A DNA stretch of 6,694 nucleotides, from contig JAAFHS010000146.1 of assembly GCA_013298485.1 (NCBI GenBank), positions 1 to 6,694 on the forward strand. The letters run 5' to 3'. The notes below the pieces were generated by a model that made no database searches, was not told where the DNA came from, and was given only the letters and a program-made list of their open reading frames with translations. Numbering within the stretch: position 1 is the first letter of the stretch; the number at the start of each line of letters is the position of its first letter. Shown here in pieces: positions 5,595 to 6,694 of the stretch. Origin of the DNA: Rhodobacterales bacterium (GTDB lineage Bacteria > Pseudomonadota > Alphaproteobacteria > Rhodobacterales > Rhodobacteraceae). Made by a program: the position numbers and the translations under genes.

Positions 5595-5638
5595 GCGTGT
5601 ATAGCGCATCTACAACGCATCTACAAAGCGTCTACAAC
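5595..5638. repeat. Three 11-bp tandem repeats plus a degenerate fourth copy
   Basis: GCATCTACAAC (5606-5616), GCATCTACAAA (5617-5627) and GCGTCTACAAC (5628-5638) follow one another without spacers, each differing by one or two bases from the others. The preceding 11 bases, GCGTGTATAGC (5595-5605), match the first unit at 7 of 11 positions. The 11-bp period is close to one DNA helical turn, so the copies would present themselves on one face of the helix. No gene is encoded by them. Confidence 0.8.
5598..5626 (-). promoter_or_regulatory. Candidate bactofilin promoter inside the tandem repeats
   Basis: On the minus strand TTGTAG (5626-5621, within the second full repeat) and TATACA (5603-5598, within the degenerate copy) are 17 bases apart. 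The -35 matches 3 of 6 and the -10 matches 4 of 6 consensus positions. Transcription would start near 5591, leaving a leader of about 120 bases before ATG 5470. This is plausible but unproven. Confidence 0.4.
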
Positions 5639-5647
5639 GGATGGAGA

Positions 5648-5680
5648 GGGTTTTGGGGATGTTGGGGCGACCGGGCGGGG
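5648..5680 (+). other. G-quadruplex-type motif, upstream cluster
   Basis: Five runs of three or four G (5648-5650, 5655-5658, 5664-5667, 5673-5675, 5677-5680) are separated by loops of 4, 5, 5 and 1 bases. This satisfies the usual four-tract pattern with loops of 1-7. It lies on the plus strand between the two divergent genes, just right of the tandem repeats. Confidence 0.5.
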
Positions 5681-5737
5681 TTCGACGCCGCCGTGGAGGG
5701 GGAACCGGGATGAGCCCCGACCGACGCTGTTGTGATC

Positions 5738-5784
5738 GGGACGCGGGCGGGGCAGGGTGCGGGGCGATGGGAATCGCAGGGGGG
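5738..5784 (+). other. Seven-tract G-quadruplex-type motif covering the ureohydrolase ribosome binding site
   Basis: Seven G-runs (5738-5740, 5745-5747, 5749-5752, 5755-5757, 5761-5764, 5769-5771, 5779-5784) have loops of 4, 1, 2, 3, 4 and 7 bases. The last run is part of AGGGGGGA (5778-5785), the likely Shine-Dalgarno sequence 7 bases before GTG 5793. On the mRNA a quadruplex here could hide the ribosome binding site. The pattern is seen directly; folding is inference. Confidence 0.5.
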
Positions 5785-5792
5785 ATGCTGGC

Positions 5793-6694
5793 GTGGTGGA
5801 TGACTTCTTTCAGCCGGTCTCGGGCCTTGATCTGCCGCGGTTTGCGGGGATACCGACGTTCATGCGGCTGCCGCATGTGCCCCTTGATCATCCGCGCCTG
5901 CGCGAGGTGCAGATCGGGCTGATCGGGGCACCCTGGGACGGGGGCACGACGAACCGGGCGGGGGCGCGGCACGGGCCGCGGCAGTTGCGCGATGCGTCGA
6001 CCATGATCCGGGCGGAAAACGGCATCACGGGGGTGCGCCCGTTTGAGGCCGCGCGATGCGCCGATCTGGGGGATGTGGCGCCGAACCCCGGCGATCTGCA
6101 CGACAGCATGGCGCGGATGGAGGCGTTCTACCGGGCCGTGCGGGCGGCGGGCATCCGTCCCCTGACAGGCGGGGGCGATCATCTGTGCACCCTGCCGATC
6201 CTGCGGGCGCTGGGGCGGGACAGGCCTTTGGGCCTGATCCAGTTCGACAGCCATACGGACCTGAACGATGTCTATTTTGGCACCGGGCGCTATACCCATG
6301 GGACACCGTTCCGCCGCGCGGTGGAAGAGGGGCTGGTGGACCCTGCGCGCTATGTGATCATCGGGATCAGGGGCACGGCTTATGGGCGGGAGGATTGGGA
6401 CTTCGCGGCGGCGCATGGCATCCGGATCATCCCCATTCAGGAATTTCATGCGCGGGGTGCGCCGGATGTGATGGCCGAGGCGCGCGCTATCGTGGGGACG
6501 GGCGAGACCTATGTGACCTATGACATCGATTTCGTCGATCCGACCTTTGCGCCGGGGACAGGCACGCCCGAGGTGGGGGGACCGTCAAGCTGGCAGGCGC
6601 TGCAGGTGGCGCAGGGGTTGGCGGGGGTGAGTATAGTGGGGGCCGATCTGGTGGAGGTCTCGCCGCCCTTTGACGCATCGGGGGGCACGGCCTT
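5793..6694 (+). CDS. Ureohydrolase family enzyme (agmatinase or guanidinobutyrase type), 3' end missing
   Basis: This binuclear-metal hydrolase cleaves a guanidino compound to urea and an amine. Three hundred codons are visible and the frame runs off the right edge, probably 15-25 residues short of the end. The GTG start at 5793 has AGGGGGGA 7 bases upstream; GTG at 5796 is the alternative. All six metal ligands are present: H130 (GGGDH), D152, H154 and D156 (DSHTD), D244 and D246 (DIDFVDP). H169 (THGTPFRRA) matches the catalytic histidine 15 residues after the first DxH histidine, and E288 (DLVEVSPP) matches the conserved active-site glutamate. The N-terminal FAGIPTFMRLPHV and GTTNRAGARHGPRQLR segments suit the agmatinase/guanidinobutyrase branch rather than arginase. 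DSHTD replaces the commoner DAHxD, and Thr replaces Ser before the DxD motif. The substrate cannot be decided: agmatine, 4-guanidinobutyrate, 3-guanidinopropionate or guanidine are all possible. GGG glycine codons are frequent. Confidence 0.93.
   Translation, partial: MVDDFFQPVSGLDLPRFAGIPTFMRLPHVPLDHPRLREVQIGLIGAPWDGGTTNRAGARHGPRQLRDASTMIRAENGITGVRPFEAARCADLGDVAPNPGDLHDSMARMEAFYRAVRAAGIRPLTGGGDHLCTLPILRALGRDRPLGLIQFDSHTDLNDVYFGTGRYTHGTPFRRAVEEGLVDPARYVIIGIRGTAYGREDWDFAAAHGIRIIPIQEFHARGAPDVMAEARAIVGTGETYVTYDIDFVDPTFAPGTGTPEVGGPSSWQALQVAQGLAGVSIVGADLVEVSPPFDASGGTA

Larger units (their letters stand above)
5471..5792. other. Divergent intergenic region between bactofilin and the ureohydrolase gene
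   Basis: These 322 bases carry no gene I can support. From left to right they hold the bactofilin leader (5471 to about 5591) with two hairpins, a minus-strand promoter embedded in 11-bp tandem repeats (5595-5638), then a strongly G-rich plus-strand stretch (5648-5784) leading into the ureohydrolase start. An open frame beginning at ATG 5641 overlaps the ureohydrolase in another phase and looks spurious. I could not identify a convincing promoter for the ureohydrolase gene. Confidence 0.6.

Noticed and set aside
5471..5620. Longer bactofilin starting at 5620
   Set aside because: The added residues come from the hairpins and tandem repeats, are Arg/Cys-rich and unlike bactofilins. The GGAGAG site supports 5470.
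5641..5922. 93-codon plus-strand open frame at ATG 5641
   Set aside because: It overlaps the ureohydrolase in another phase, is built from the G-rich leader, and shows no recognisable protein features.
1..6694. Mobile element, CRISPR, toxin-antitoxin, phage defence or biosynthetic cluster
   Set aside because: I saw no transposase, integrase, terminal inverted repeats, spaced repeat array, tRNA-edge attachment site or defence domain. Gene content is ordinary chromosomal.

Overview
The window reads as a stretch of chromosome from a high-GC alphaproteobacterium, most likely Rhodobacterales (the Roseobacter/Rhodobacter group). Three things point there: the proteobacterial form of heme A synthase, a short bactofilin, and a very diverged 'divergent polysaccharide deacetylase' with a long Ala/Pro/acidic N-terminus. 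The taxonomic call is inference from protein style, not from a marker gene. I see no rRNA, tRNA, CRISPR array, insertion sequence, phage gene or attachment site. This looks like ordinary housekeeping and metabolic chromosome, and I found no new multi-gene system.

Layout, left to right. (1) The 3' part of a divergent polysaccharide deacetylase-family gene runs rightward off the left edge (2-1084). Its C-terminal domain is recognisable but seems to have lost the family's metal and catalytic residues. (2) The next 460 bases hold a possible small leftward gene (1061-1327) with a strong Shine-Dalgarno sequence, then a leader with a weak promoter. (3) ctaA (1549-2700, heme A synthase) overlaps an M32 metallocarboxypeptidase gene (2697-4166) through an ATGA stop/start, so the two are probably translationally coupled. 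(4) A leftward crotonase-fold gene (4163-4957) meets the carboxypeptidase tail to tail with a 4-base overlap. It resembles the ECHDC3 type and lacks both hydratase glutamates. A perfect inverted repeat overlaps its likely promoter. (5) A leftward bactofilin gene (5087-5470) follows, with a structured leader and a candidate promoter embedded in 11-bp tandem repeats. (6) A rightward ureohydrolase gene (agmatinase/guanidinobutyrase type) starts at GTG 5793 and runs off the right edge. Its ribosome binding site lies in a dense G-tract cluster.

The genes do not form one pathway. CtaA supplies heme A to aa3-type cytochrome oxidase, the carboxypeptidase trims peptides, the crotonase homologue probably acts on an acyl-CoA, bactofilin is a cell-shape or envelope scaffold, and the ureohydrolase releases urea from a guanidino compound. 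The most useful leads are regulatory (the operator-like palindrome, the tandem-repeat promoter and the G-tract ribosome binding site) and enzymatic (two proteins whose expected catalytic residues are missing).
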